From Streptomyces sp. CA-210063 (lineage in GTDB: Bacteria > Actinomycetota > Actinomycetes > Streptomycetales > Streptomycetaceae), in the NCBI RefSeq assembly GCF_024612015.1, contig NZ_CP102512.1:6820001-6884000 (forward strand): a stretch of 64,000 bases of DNA, written 5' to 3'. This document shows, in pieces, positions 26,966-34,881 of the stretch; the stretch's first letter is position 1; every line of letters begins with the position of its first letter. Below the pieces are notes generated by a model that worked only from the letters and a program-made list of their open reading frames with translations, was not told the DNA's origin and did not search any database. Both the position numbers and the translations under genes were made by a program.

Positions 26966-27844
26966 ATGAGTCAGGTACCACTTGAGTCTCTCCTCGATCT
27001 GCTCGACCTGGAGCAGATCGAGGAGAACATCTTCCGCGGCCAGTCCCGGCCCGCCATCGTCCCGAGGGTCTTCGGCGGGCAGGTCGCGGCCCAGGCGCTC
27101 GTCGCCGCCGGGCGGACGGTCCCCGAGGACCGGCTGCCCCACTCCCTCCACGCGTACTTCCTGCGCGTCGGCGACGCCGGCGCGCCCATCGTCTACACCG
27201 TCGAGCGCATGAACGACGGCCGCTCCTTCAGCGCGCGCCGCGTCGTCGCCGTCCAGCACGGGCAGCCGATCTTCGCCCTCTCCGCGTCCTTCCAGCGGCA
27301 CGAGGAGGGCCTCGAACACCAGGCCCCCATGCCGTTCTCCCCCGACCCGGAGACCCTCCCCACCGCCGAGCAGCGGCTCCCGGCGTACGGCCTCGACCCG
27401 GCCGTCGTGGAGAAGATGCTTCAGGCCCGGGCCGCCGTCGACCTGCGCTATGTCGACGACCCGCCCTACGGCCGCTACGGCGAGCCGCGCGAGCCGCACT
27501 CCCAGGTGTGGTTCCGCGCCAACGGCAAGCTCGACGACGACCCGCTGCTGCATGTCGTCCTCGCCACCTACGTCTCCGACATGACGCTCCTCGACTCCAT
27601 CCTGCTCGCGCACGGGCGCGGCGGCTGGGCCGTCGGCGACGTCGTCGGGGCCTCGCTCGACCACGCCATGTGGTTCCACCGGCCGTTCCGCGCCGACGAA
27701 TGGCTCCTGTACGACCAGGAGTCGCCGTCCGCGTCGGCCGGTCGCGGCCTCGGCCAGGGCCGGATCTACACGCAGGACGGCCGCCTCGCGATCTCCGTGA
27801 TCCAGGAGGGCGTCGTCCGCGTACCGAGGCCGAAGACGCCCTGA
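26966..27844 (+). CDS. tesB: Acyl-CoA thioesterase II (TesB)
   Basis: 292-residue double-hotdog thioesterase that hydrolyses acyl-CoA to free acid and CoA. The N-terminal hotdog has FRGQSRPAIVPRVFGGQVAAQAL and RSFSARRVVAVQHG; the C-terminal hotdog has TYVSDMTLLDSILLAHG, ASLDHAMWFHRPFRADEWLLY and SASAGRGLGQGRIYTQDG, as in E. coli TesB. Length and start are standard. Probably co-expressed with the preceding acyl-CoA dehydrogenase. The stop codon overlaps a 20-bp imperfect direct duplication (27841-27860 and 27862-27881). Confidence 0.93.
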   Translation: MSQVPLESLLDLLDLEQIEENIFRGQSRPAIVPRVFGGQVAAQALVAAGRTVPEDRLPHSLHAYFLRVGDAGAPIVYTVERMNDGRSFSARRVVAVQHGQPIFALSASFQRHEEGLEHQAPMPFSPDPETLPTAEQRLPAYGLDPAVVEKMLQARAAVDLRYVDDPPYGRYGEPREPHSQVWFRANGKLDDDPLLHVVLATYVSDMTLLDSILLAHGRGGWAVGDVVGASLDHAMWFHRPFRADEWLLYDQESPSASAGRGLGQGRIYTQDGRLAISVIQEGVVRVPRPKTP

Positions 27845-27892
27845 GATCCGGCCGGCTCGCCCTGAGACCTGGCCGGCTCCGAGGCCCGGGGC

Positions 27893-28687
27893 CTACCTCT
27901 CCTTGAGCCCCGCCTGCTCCAGCAGGTACGCCGACATCGGGTCGTAGTAGCGCGGGCTGACCACGTGGTCGTCGAGCGGGACCACGGCCTGGAGGGTGCC
28001 CTCGGACTCGCCGAGGAAGAGGGCCGGGTCGTTGGAGTCCGCGTAGCCGACGGAGTCGACGCCGAGCTGGCCGGCGCAGCCCGCCCAGCCGTGGTCGGCG
28101 ACGACCAGGTCGGGCAGCGGGCGGCCGGCGCCCTCCAGGCCCCGGAGGATGGCGCGCATCGGCTCGGGGGAGTGGGTGTGCCAGAGGGTGGCGCCGTGTT
28201 CGAGGACGGCCACGTCCGCGAACTGCATGACGTACCCCTCCTCCGTCTGCAGGCCGTCCGGGATGACCATGATCTCGCAGCCGGCCGCGCGCAGCGCCCG
28301 CGCCGTCTCGTGGTGCACCTGGAGCAGACCGCCGGGGTGGCCGGTGGCGAACAGGACGCGCTGCCCGCCCTCCGCGGCCTTGCGCAGCCGGGCCGCCATG
28401 CGCTCCAGCGCGTCGACGGTCAGATCCGGGTCGATGGTGTCCTGGCCGTAGCGGTACCCCGGGTCGTCGTTCACGCCGACGCGCTCCGCCATCACGGCCA
28501 GCACGTCCTGCTCGTCGCTCCAGCGGTCCCCGAGCTCCAGGCCGAGCCAGTAGTGGCGGTTGCCGTTGGCCAGTTCGCGGTAGTGGGAGAGGTTGTTCTC
28601 GCGCGGCGTGGCGACATCGCCCGCGATACGCGTCTTCACGAGGTGTTCGACGAGCTCGGCGCGGCTGGGGGTCCCGGGTATCGGCAT
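27893..28687 (-). CDS. Conserved protein often labelled phosphatase
   Basis: 264 residues, soluble. Highly conserved-looking blocks are TPRENNLSHYRELANGNRHYWLGLELGDRW, given by position near residues 28-57, then LFATGHPGGLL, LWHTHSPEPM, DLVVADHGWAGCAGQLG and YADSNDPALFLGES. I recall this family in Streptomyces databases under the name phosphatase, without knowing experimental support. The several His/Asp motifs are compatible with a metal-dependent hydrolase. It converges with tesB and is separated by about 100 bp from the pucR-type gene on the same strand. Function not established. Confidence 0.75.
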   Translation of the reverse strand: MPIPGTPSRAELVEHLVKTRIAGDVATPRENNLSHYRELANGNRHYWLGLELGDRWSDEQDVLAVMAERVGVNDDPGYRYGQDTIDPDLTVDALERMAARLRKAAEGGQRVLFATGHPGGLLQVHHETARALRAAGCEIMVIPDGLQTEEGYVMQFADVAVLEHGATLWHTHSPEPMRAILRGLEGAGRPLPDLVVADHGWAGCAGQLGVDSVGYADSNDPALFLGESEGTLQAVVPLDDHVVSPRYYDPMSAYLLEQAGLKER

Positions 28688-28783
28688 GCGTCCATTGTGA
28701 GGCAGACAACTGTGGGAGTCGCGGACGTACCGCCCGCTGCGACCTGCGTCACTCTCCCTCGGCCCTGGGCGCCCGCCGCCGGT

Positions 28784-30358
28784 TCACTCCTGTCGCAGCG
28801 CGAACCACAACTCCATGCGCACGTCCGGGTCGTCGAGGTCCGCGTCCAGCAACGCCGCGCAGCGGCCGATCCGTTGGCGGACCGTGTTGCGGTGGACGGC
28901 CAGCGCGACGGCCGTGCGGTCCCAACTGCCGTGCAGGGAGAGCCAGGTGCGCAGGGTTTCGGTGAGGGACGGAGAGGCGGAGAGGGGGGCCAGCAGGGCG
29001 CGGGCGTGGGCGGTCGCGTCGGCCTCCGGCAGGAGCTGGGTGAGTGTCGTGCGGGGCCCGTGCCGGACCAGCGGCGTCCGTGTCGCCCTGGCCCGGGCCA
29101 GGGCCCGGGCGGCCTGGACGTCGGCGGTCGGCCACGCGTGCGGCTCGGCGGGGGCGCTCACCCCGCAGGTCCAGCCGGCCTGGGGGGTGACCTCGCGGTC
29201 GGCGGGGACCAGGACGCGTACGACGTCGTCCCGGGTGTCGATCAGGGCCGAGCCCAGGGCCGCGCCGAGCGCGGCGGCGGCCAGGGCGTCCGGCGGGGGG
29301 CCGTCCTCGGGGGGCCGGGCGTGTACGACGTGCCAGCGGGTGGTCTCGCCCAGGAGGGGCGCCACGTCCGCCGGCTCGGCGCCGAGCAGGAGCCGTACCA
29401 GCGCGGATGTGCGGGCGGCGCCCGTGCCGCTCTGCTGTTCGCCGGTGAGGAGGGAGAGGAGGACGGCGGCGACGGAGGTGATGGTGTGGTCGCCGGGGGT
29501 GCGGTGCGGGGTGGCTACGCCGAGAGTGAAGCCGCGGCCTGACCCCAGGGAGTAGGCGGCGAGGTGGGTGCCGTTGATTGTGTCCGTGGCGGAGGAGGGG
29601 GTGGGAGTGCGCGGGGAGAGCTCGGGAGGTTGCGGTGTTCTGGCGGGTGCGGGTGGTTCGTGGCTGGTCGCGCAGTTCCCCGCGCCCCTGGCGGGGCCGG
29701 GGCGGACCACTGTTGTCAGGGCTGCCAGGCCTTGGTTGATCGCCTTCTCCGGCTCGCGTCCGAAGGCCGCCAGTTCCGTGCCCTCCGGGCCGTACAGCAC
29801 CGCCCGGCCGTTCACCCGTTGGGCCAGTTGGCGCAGGACCGCCGGGACCGGGTCCGGGCGGGACGCGGCGGCCGCGAGGGCCTGCTGGGCCTCCGTGACG
29901 CGGCGGAGTTCGGCGTGGCGGGCGCGGGCCATGAGTTGCCAGACCGCGCGGGCCACGCCCGAGAAGGTCGTCCGGGGCGGGACCTCGATCAGCGGCAGCT
30001 CGTAGGTGTCGCAGGCGGCGACCAGCGCCCTGGGGACCGTGTCGTGCACGGGGGCGACGCCGAAGCCGAGGGCCGCGCCGCCCGCCGCGACGATGCGGGA
30101 GACGTAGTCGTCGAAGTAGGTGCCCGAGCCCGCCGCCTCCGGGATGTGGACGCCGGCCGTCAGCAGCAGCTCGCCGCCCAGCAGATACGGATACGGGTCC
30201 GACATCTCCGAGGTGTGCGCCCAGTGGATCACCGTCCCCTCGTCCAGGGGCCCGGCGATCTGCCGCAGGCCCAGGTCCTCGCGGGCGAGGAGGGCCGAGA
30301 GGGGCACGGGCGGGGTGGGAGGGACCGCCGGGGCGGGTGGCGCGGCTGACTCCGGCAT
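28784..30358 (-). CDS. PucR family transcriptional regulator, carrying an internal repeat insertion
   Basis: About 524 residues. The N-terminal PucR sensor domain includes LGLRQIAGPLDEGTVIHWAH and PYPYLLGGELLLTAGV; the C-terminal PucR-type HTH is SWDRTAVALAVHRNTVRQRIG. In between, the frame runs through a copy of the short Streptomyces repeat (29661-29690), creating a low-complexity segment GPARGAGNCATS followed by a Pro/Thr/Ser-rich stretch at about residues 221-260. ATG 30358 has GGAGGG upstream; ATG 30376 is also possible. Divergent from the symporter-speB-TPP operon, which it probably controls, in line with PucR roles in nitrogen-compound use. Confidence 0.88.
   Translation of the reverse strand: MPESAAPPAPAVPPTPPVPLSALLAREDLGLRQIAGPLDEGTVIHWAHTSEMSDPYPYLLGGELLLTAGVHIPEAAGSGTYFDDYVSRIVAAGGAALGFGVAPVHDTVPRALVAACDTYELPLIEVPPRTTFSGVARAVWQLMARARHAELRRVTEAQQALAAAASRPDPVPAVLRQLAQRVNGRAVLYGPEGTELAAFGREPEKAINQGLAALTTVVRPGPARGAGNCATSHEPPAPARTPQPPELSPRTPTPSSATDTINGTHLAAYSLGSGRGFTLGVATPHRTPGDHTITSVAAVLLSLLTGEQQSGTGAARTSALVRLLLGAEPADVAPLLGETTRWHVVHARPPEDGPPPDALAAAALGAALGSALIDTRDDVVRVLVPADREVTPQAGWTCGVSAPAEPHAWPTADVQAARALARARATRTPLVRHGPRTTLTQLLPEADATAHARALLAPLSASPSLTETLRTWLSLHGSWDRTAVALAVHRNTVRQRIGRCAALLDADLDDPDVRMELWFALRQE
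29661..29690. repeat. Short Streptomyces repeat inside the pucR-like coding region
   Basis: A 30-bp stretch (TGGCTGGTCGCGCAGTTCCC and the next 10 bases) matches the repeat core seen at 6517, 12966 and 55634. It keeps the surrounding frame open and encodes the out-of-character residues ARGAGNCATS in the host protein. Confidence 0.8.
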
Positions 30359-30480
30359 GGTGTGCGTTCCCTCCATGTCACCCCGCTCGAATGGATGAAA
30401 CGTACACTTCGCAGTCGCTTTCCGGCCACCTACTGTCGGTGCACGTCACCCGCCGGCGACACCGAGCTGAGGAGGGCCCC

Positions 30481-31935
30481 GTGGCCGTCGACTACACCGT
30501 GATCGTCGTCTATCTGGCCGGCATGCTGGCCATGGGCTGGTGGGGCATGCGCCGCGCCAGGTCGAAGAGCGAGTTCCTGGTCGCCGGGCGCCGCCTCGGC
30601 CCCACGATGTACTCCGGCACCATGGCGGCCATCGTCCTCGGCGGCGCCTCCACCATCGGCGGGGTCGGGCTGGGATACCGGTACGGGCTGTCCGGCGCGT
30701 GGATGGTGTTCACCATCGGCCTCGGGCTGCTCGCCCTCTCCGTCTTCTTCTCGGCCCGCATCGCCCGTCTGAAGGTCTACACCGTCTCCGAGATGCTCGA
30801 CCTGCGCTACGGCGGCCGCGCGGGCGTCATCTCCGGTGTCGTCATGTGGGCGTACACCCTGATGCTCGCCGTCACCTCCACCATCGCGTACGCCACGATC
30901 TTCGACGTCCTTTTCGACATGAACCGCACGCTCGCGATCGTCCTCGGCGGCTCGATCGTCGTCGCGTACTCGACGCTCGGCGGCATGTGGTCGATCACCT
31001 TGACGGACATGGTCCAGTTCGTGGTGAAGACCATCGGCGTGCTGGTGCTCCTGCTGCCCATCGCCGTCGTCAAGGCGGGCGGGTTCGGCGAGATGAGGGA
31101 CGAGCTCCCCACCTCGTACTTCGACCCGCTGGGCATCGGCGGCGAGACGATCTTCACGTACGTCCTGATCTATACGTTCGGCATGCTCATCGGGCAGGAC
31201 ATCTGGCAGCGCGTGTTCACCGCCCGGAGCGACCGGACGGCCAAGTGGGGCGGCACGGTCGCGGGCACCTACTGCCTCGCGTACGCCCTCGCCGGCGCCG
31301 TCATCGGTACGGCGGCCAAGGTGCTGTTCCCGGACCTCGCGAGCGCCGACGACGCCTTCGCGACCATCGTCAAGGAGGAACTTCCCCTCGGCGTCAGGGG
31401 GTTGGTGCTCGCCGCCGCCCTGGCCGCCGTGATGTCGACGTCCTCCGGCGCGCTCATCGCCTGCGCGACCGTCGCCAACAACGACATCTGGTCGCGGGTG
31501 CGGGGGAAGGCCACGTCCGGTGAGCGCGACGAAGTGCGGGGCAACCGCGCCTTCATCCTCATCATGGGCCTCGCCGTGATCGGTACGGCCATCGCTCTCA
31601 ACAACGTCATCGAGGCCCTCACCGTTGCCTACAACCTCCTCGTCGGCGGACTCCTCGTCCCGATCCTCGGTGGCCTGCTGTGGAGGCGCGGCACCGCACA
31701 GGGTGCCCTCGCCTCGGTGATCGTCGGCGGCCTGGCGGTCATCGGCCTGATGGCGTCCTACGGCATCCTCGCCAACGAGCCCGTCTACTACGGCCTGCTC
31801 TCCTCCCTGGTCGCGTACGTCGCCGTCTCCCTGGCGACCCCGGCGACCGACGCCGCCGTACTCGACGCCTGGCGCGAGCGTCTCGCCGGGCGGACCCCCG
31901 AACTCGTGACCGAACCCGTACCGACTCACCAGTAG
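30481..31935 (+). CDS. Sodium:solute symporter (SSS family)
   Basis: 484-residue integral membrane protein with about 13 predicted helices. SSS hallmarks: VAGRRLGPTMYSGTMAAIVLGG near the N-terminus, GGMWSITLTDMVQFVVKTIG (the conserved A/G-G-x-x-a-v-x-x-T-D-x-x-Q motif) and LAAVMSTSSGALIACATV, where paired Ser residues usually bind Na+. The GTG start follows GGAGGGCCCC. Upstream and co-oriented with speB and a TPP enzyme, and divergent from the pucR-like regulator, so the solute may be a guanidino compound or polyamine precursor (inference). Confidence 0.9.
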   Translation: MAVDYTVIVVYLAGMLAMGWWGMRRARSKSEFLVAGRRLGPTMYSGTMAAIVLGGASTIGGVGLGYRYGLSGAWMVFTIGLGLLALSVFFSARIARLKVYTVSEMLDLRYGGRAGVISGVVMWAYTLMLAVTSTIAYATIFDVLFDMNRTLAIVLGGSIVVAYSTLGGMWSITLTDMVQFVVKTIGVLVLLLPIAVVKAGGFGEMRDELPTSYFDPLGIGGETIFTYVLIYTFGMLIGQDIWQRVFTARSDRTAKWGGTVAGTYCLAYALAGAVIGTAAKVLFPDLASADDAFATIVKEELPLGVRGLVLAAALAAVMSTSSGALIACATVANNDIWSRVRGKATSGERDEVRGNRAFILIMGLAVIGTAIALNNVIEALTVAYNLLVGGLLVPILGGLLWRRGTAQGALASVIVGGLAVIGLMASYGILANEPVYYGLLSSLVAYVAVSLATPATDAAVLDAWRERLAGRTPELVTEPVPTHQ

Positions 31936-31991
31936 AGTCGTCAGCAGAGTTGTACATACGCGACGAAGCGTAAGAAAGAAGGCTTTACCCC

Positions 31992-32993
31992 ATGAGCAGC
32001 ATCGAGACGCCCCGCGGTCCCGTCGACGCGCCCCGCGGCCCGGTCGACTCCTCCCGCGTCCCCCGGTACGCCGGCCCCGCGACCTACGCCCGGCTGCCCC
32101 GCCTCGACGAGGTCGGCCGCGCGGACGTCGCGGTCGTGGGCGTGCCGTTCGACTCGGGCGTCTCGTACCGGCCGGGCGCCCGCTTCGGGGGCAACGCGAT
32201 CCGTGAGGCGTCCCGGCTGCTGCGCCCCTACAACCCGGCCCAGGACGCCTCCCCCTTCGCCCTCGCCCAGGTCGCGGACGCCGGTGACATCGCCGCCAAC
32301 CCGTTCAACATCAACGAGGCGGTGGACACGGTCGAGGCGGCGGCGGACGAGTTGCTGGGCACGGGGGCCCGGCTGATGACCCTCGGCGGCGACCACACCA
32401 TCGCCCTCCCGCTGCTGCGCTCGGTCGCCAAGAAGCACGGTCCGGTGGCGCTGCTGCACTTCGACGCGCACCTCGACACTTGGGACACGTACTTCGGCGC
32501 CGAGTACACGCACGGCACCCCGTTCCGGCGGGCGGTGGAGGAGGGGATCCTCGACACGGAGGCACTGTCGCACGTGGGCACACGCGGCCCGCTGTACGGC
32601 AAGCAGGACCTCACCGACGACGAGAAGATGGGCTTCGGGATCGTGACGTCGGCGGACGTGATGCGGCGCGGCGTCGACGAGGTCGCCGACCAGCTGCGTC
32701 AGCGCATCGGCGACCGCCCCCTCTACATCTCCATCGACATCGACTGCCTCGACCCGGCCCACGCGCCGGGCACGGGGACGCCGGAGGCCGGCGGCATGAC
32801 CTCCCGGGAGCTGCTGGAGATCCTGCGGGGGCTGGCGTCCTGCAACCTGGTATCGGCCGACGTCGTCGAGGTGGCGCCCGCGTACGATCACGCCGAGATC
32901 ACCGCGGTGGCCGCCTCGCACACGGCGTACGAGCTCACCACGATCATGGCCCGGCAGATCGCCGAGACCCGCAAGGAGAACGAGGGCAAGTGA
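31992..32993 (+). CDS. speB: Agmatinase-type ureohydrolase
   Basis: 333-residue member of the arginase/agmatinase family, hydrolysing a guanidino substrate to urea and an amine. All Mn-binding motifs are present: [16 protein letters not shown] and [22 protein letters not shown]. Substrate could be agmatine, 4-guanidinobutyrate or a related acid; the family motifs do not separate them. It follows the symporter by 56 bp, and its stop overlaps the start of the TPP enzyme gene (GTGA), showing an operon. Confidence 0.88.
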   Translation: MSSIETPRGPVDAPRGPVDSSRVPRYAGPATYARLPRLDEVGRADVAVVGVPFDSGVSYRPGARFGGNAIREASRLLRPYNPAQDASPFALAQVADAGDIAANPFNINEAVDTVEAAADELLGTGARLMTLGGDHTIALPLLRSVAKKHGPVALLHFDAHLDTWDTYFGAEYTHGTPFRRAVEEGILDTEALSHVGTRGPLYGKQDLTDDEKMGFGIVTSADVMRRGVDEVADQLRQRIGDRPLYISIDIDCLDPAHAPGTGTPEAGGMTSRELLEILRGLASCNLVSADVVEVAPAYDHAEITAVAASHTAYELTTIMARQIAETRKENEGK

Positions 32994-34681
32994 CCCACGA
33001 CCACGACCTGGTACTCCGCCCGACGGCCGCCCAGACGGAGGCCGCGCTGAACCCTCCCCACGGCCGCAACGGCGGAGACCTGGTCGTGGAGACGCTGGCC
33101 GGCCTCGGCGCGACGACCGTCTTCGGGCTGCCCGGCCAGCACGCGCTCGGCATGTTCGACGCGCTGCGCCGCTCGGACCTGCGGTACATCGGTCTGCGAG
33201 TGGAGAACAACGCCGGCTTCGCGGCGGACGCGTACGGCCGCATCACCGGCGAGGCGGCCCCGCTGCTCCTGTCGACGGGCCCGGGCGCGCTCACGTCCCT
33301 GGCCGCGCTCCAGGAGGCGGCGGCCGCCTCGGCCCCCGTCCTCGCCATCAGCAGCCAGATCCCGACGGCCGGCCTGGGCGGTGGCCGCCACGGCTACCTC
33401 CACGAACTCCCGGACCAGTCCGCCTCGTTCAGGGGTGTCGTCAAGTCCGTCCACACCGTCCGTGCGCAGTCCCAGATCCCCTCCGCCGTTGCCGCCGCCT
33501 GGCAGTCCGCGCTGACCGCCCCGCACGGCCCGGTGTGGGTGGAGATCCCGCAGGACGTACTCCTGGCCGAGACGTCGATCCCGGTGGTGACGGGCGGCGA
33601 CGCCTTCCCCGAGGAGCTGCCGCCGCGCCCCGAACTGACCGCGCTGGCAGCCCACTTGCTGATCTCCGCGGCCCGCCCGGCGATCATCGCGGGCGGCGGG
33701 GTCGTACGGGCGGACGCGTCCGGCAAGCTGCGGCAGCTGGCGGAGCGGCTGTCGGCGCCGGTCGTGACGACGTTCGGCGGGAAGGGCGCGTTCCCGTGGA
33801 CGCATCCGCTGTCGCTCCAGTCCTGGCTGGAGGACCGCCACACGACGGACTTCCTGGAGGACGCGGACGTCCTGCTGGTCGTCGGCTCCGGGCTCGGCGA
33901 ACTCTCCTCGAACTACCACACGTTCAGGCCCCGGGGACGCGTGATCCAGATCGAGGCGGACCTCGGGAAGCTGGAGTCGAACCACCCGGCCCTGGGTATC
34001 CACGCGGACGCGCGACTGGCGTTGCAGGCGCTGCTGGAGACGATCGAGGAGCCGCGGGAGGACGAGTCGGCGCCGGAGCGGGTGCGTGACGTGCTCGCGC
34101 GGGTTGGTGAGCGTATCGATGGACAACAACTCACCCTCGAACAGGACTTGTTGGCATCCATCCGGCGGGCCCTGCCGCCTCGCGCGCCCTCCTTCTGGGA
34201 CATGACGATCCTGGCGTACTGGGCCTGGTCGGCCTTCGACGCCAAGGGCCCCAACCTCATGCACTCCGCCCAGGGCTCCGGCGGGCTCGGCTACGCCTTC
34301 CCGGCGGCCCTCGGCGCGGCGGCGGCCGACCCGACGCAGCCGGTGCTGGCCGTCTCGGGCGACGGCGGCGCGCTGTACTCGATCGCGGAGCTGGCCACCG
34401 CCCGGCAGTACGACCTCGACGTCACCTGGCTCATCGTCGACGACGGCGGATACGGCATCCTCCGCGAGTACATGACGGACGCGTTCGGGGAGACGACCGG
34501 CACCGAGCTGACGCGACCGGACTTTGTGGCGCTGGCGGAGTCGTTCGGGGTGCCGGGCCTGCGGACCACCCCCGAGACCCTCACCGAGGACCTGGCCAAG
34601 TCCCTTGCCACGCCCGGCCCTTCGGTGGTCGTGCTCCCGACGGTGCTGCGGATGTTCGCGCCGACGCACGTGCAGAACTGA
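32990..34681 (+). CDS. Thiamine-pyrophosphate-dependent enzyme (acetolactate-synthase-like superfamily)
   Basis: 563 residues with the three-domain ALS/benzoylformate-decarboxylase layout. The N-terminal PYR domain has [16 protein letters not shown] and [19 protein letters not shown] (catalytic Glu position), then a middle domain, then a C-terminal PP domain with [20 protein letters not shown] and a VDDGGYG end in place of the classical NN. It is coupled to speB by a 4-nt overlap. The reaction is not known; association with a ureohydrolase suggests a role on the carbon skeleton left after urea removal, such as 2-oxo acid decarboxylation. Confidence 0.85.
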   Translation: MTHDHDLVLRPTAAQTEAALNPPHGRNGGDLVVETLAGLGATTVFGLPGQHALGMFDALRRSDLRYIGLRVENNAGFAADAYGRITGEAAPLLLSTGPGALTSLAALQEAAAASAPVLAISSQIPTAGLGGGRHGYLHELPDQSASFRGVVKSVHTVRAQSQIPSAVAAAWQSALTAPHGPVWVEIPQDVLLAETSIPVVTGGDAFPEELPPRPELTALAAHLLISAARPAIIAGGGVVRADASGKLRQLAERLSAPVVTTFGGKGAFPWTHPLSLQSWLEDRHTTDFLEDADVLLVVGSGLGELSSNYHTFRPRGRVIQIEADLGKLESNHPALGIHADARLALQALLETIEEPREDESAPERVRDVLARVGERIDGQQLTLEQDLLASIRRALPPRAPSFWDMTILAYWAWSAFDAKGPNLMHSAQGSGGLGYAFPAALGAAAADPTQPVLAVSGDGGALYSIAELATARQYDLDVTWLIVDDGGYGILREYMTDAFGETTGTELTRPDFVALAESFGVPGLRTTPETLTEDLAKSLATPGPSVVVLPTVLRMFAPTHVQN

Positions 34682-34689
34682 CGTCACGA

Positions 34690-34709
34690 CATGTGATGCA
34701 CGTCACATG
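34690..34709. promoter_or_regulatory. Palindrome after the TPP enzyme gene
   Basis: Perfect 7-bp arms CATGTGA (34690-34696) and TCACATG (34703-34709) flank 6 bp, nine nucleotides past the TPP-enzyme stop and about 170 bp before the LamG gene. It could be an operator or a modest terminator. A second small inverted repeat, GATTCC/GGAATC, lies at 34722-34738. Confidence 0.4.
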
Positions 34710-34881
34710 ACCGGAGGTGATGATTCCCCCGAGGAATCGCCCATGCGTCCGAATTAATCCTCCTTCCCTGAGTCCCACGCGCCACTTTAGGTTTCAACGG
34801 ACCCACGGCCGTCCCACAGTTCGGCCACACAAACTTCATAAGGGGCTCTGGGGAGAGCCCACGGGGGAAGGAGCAACGGGA

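Noticed and set aside
27841..27881. Direct duplication at the tesB stop as a mobile-element target duplication
   Set aside because: The two 20-bp units are adjacent and imperfect, with no element between them.
30430..31929. Long minus-strand frame antisense to the symporter
   Set aside because: Rich in Asp/Gly/His/Arg without motifs; the symporter on the other strand has a ribosome-binding site and conserved transporter signatures.
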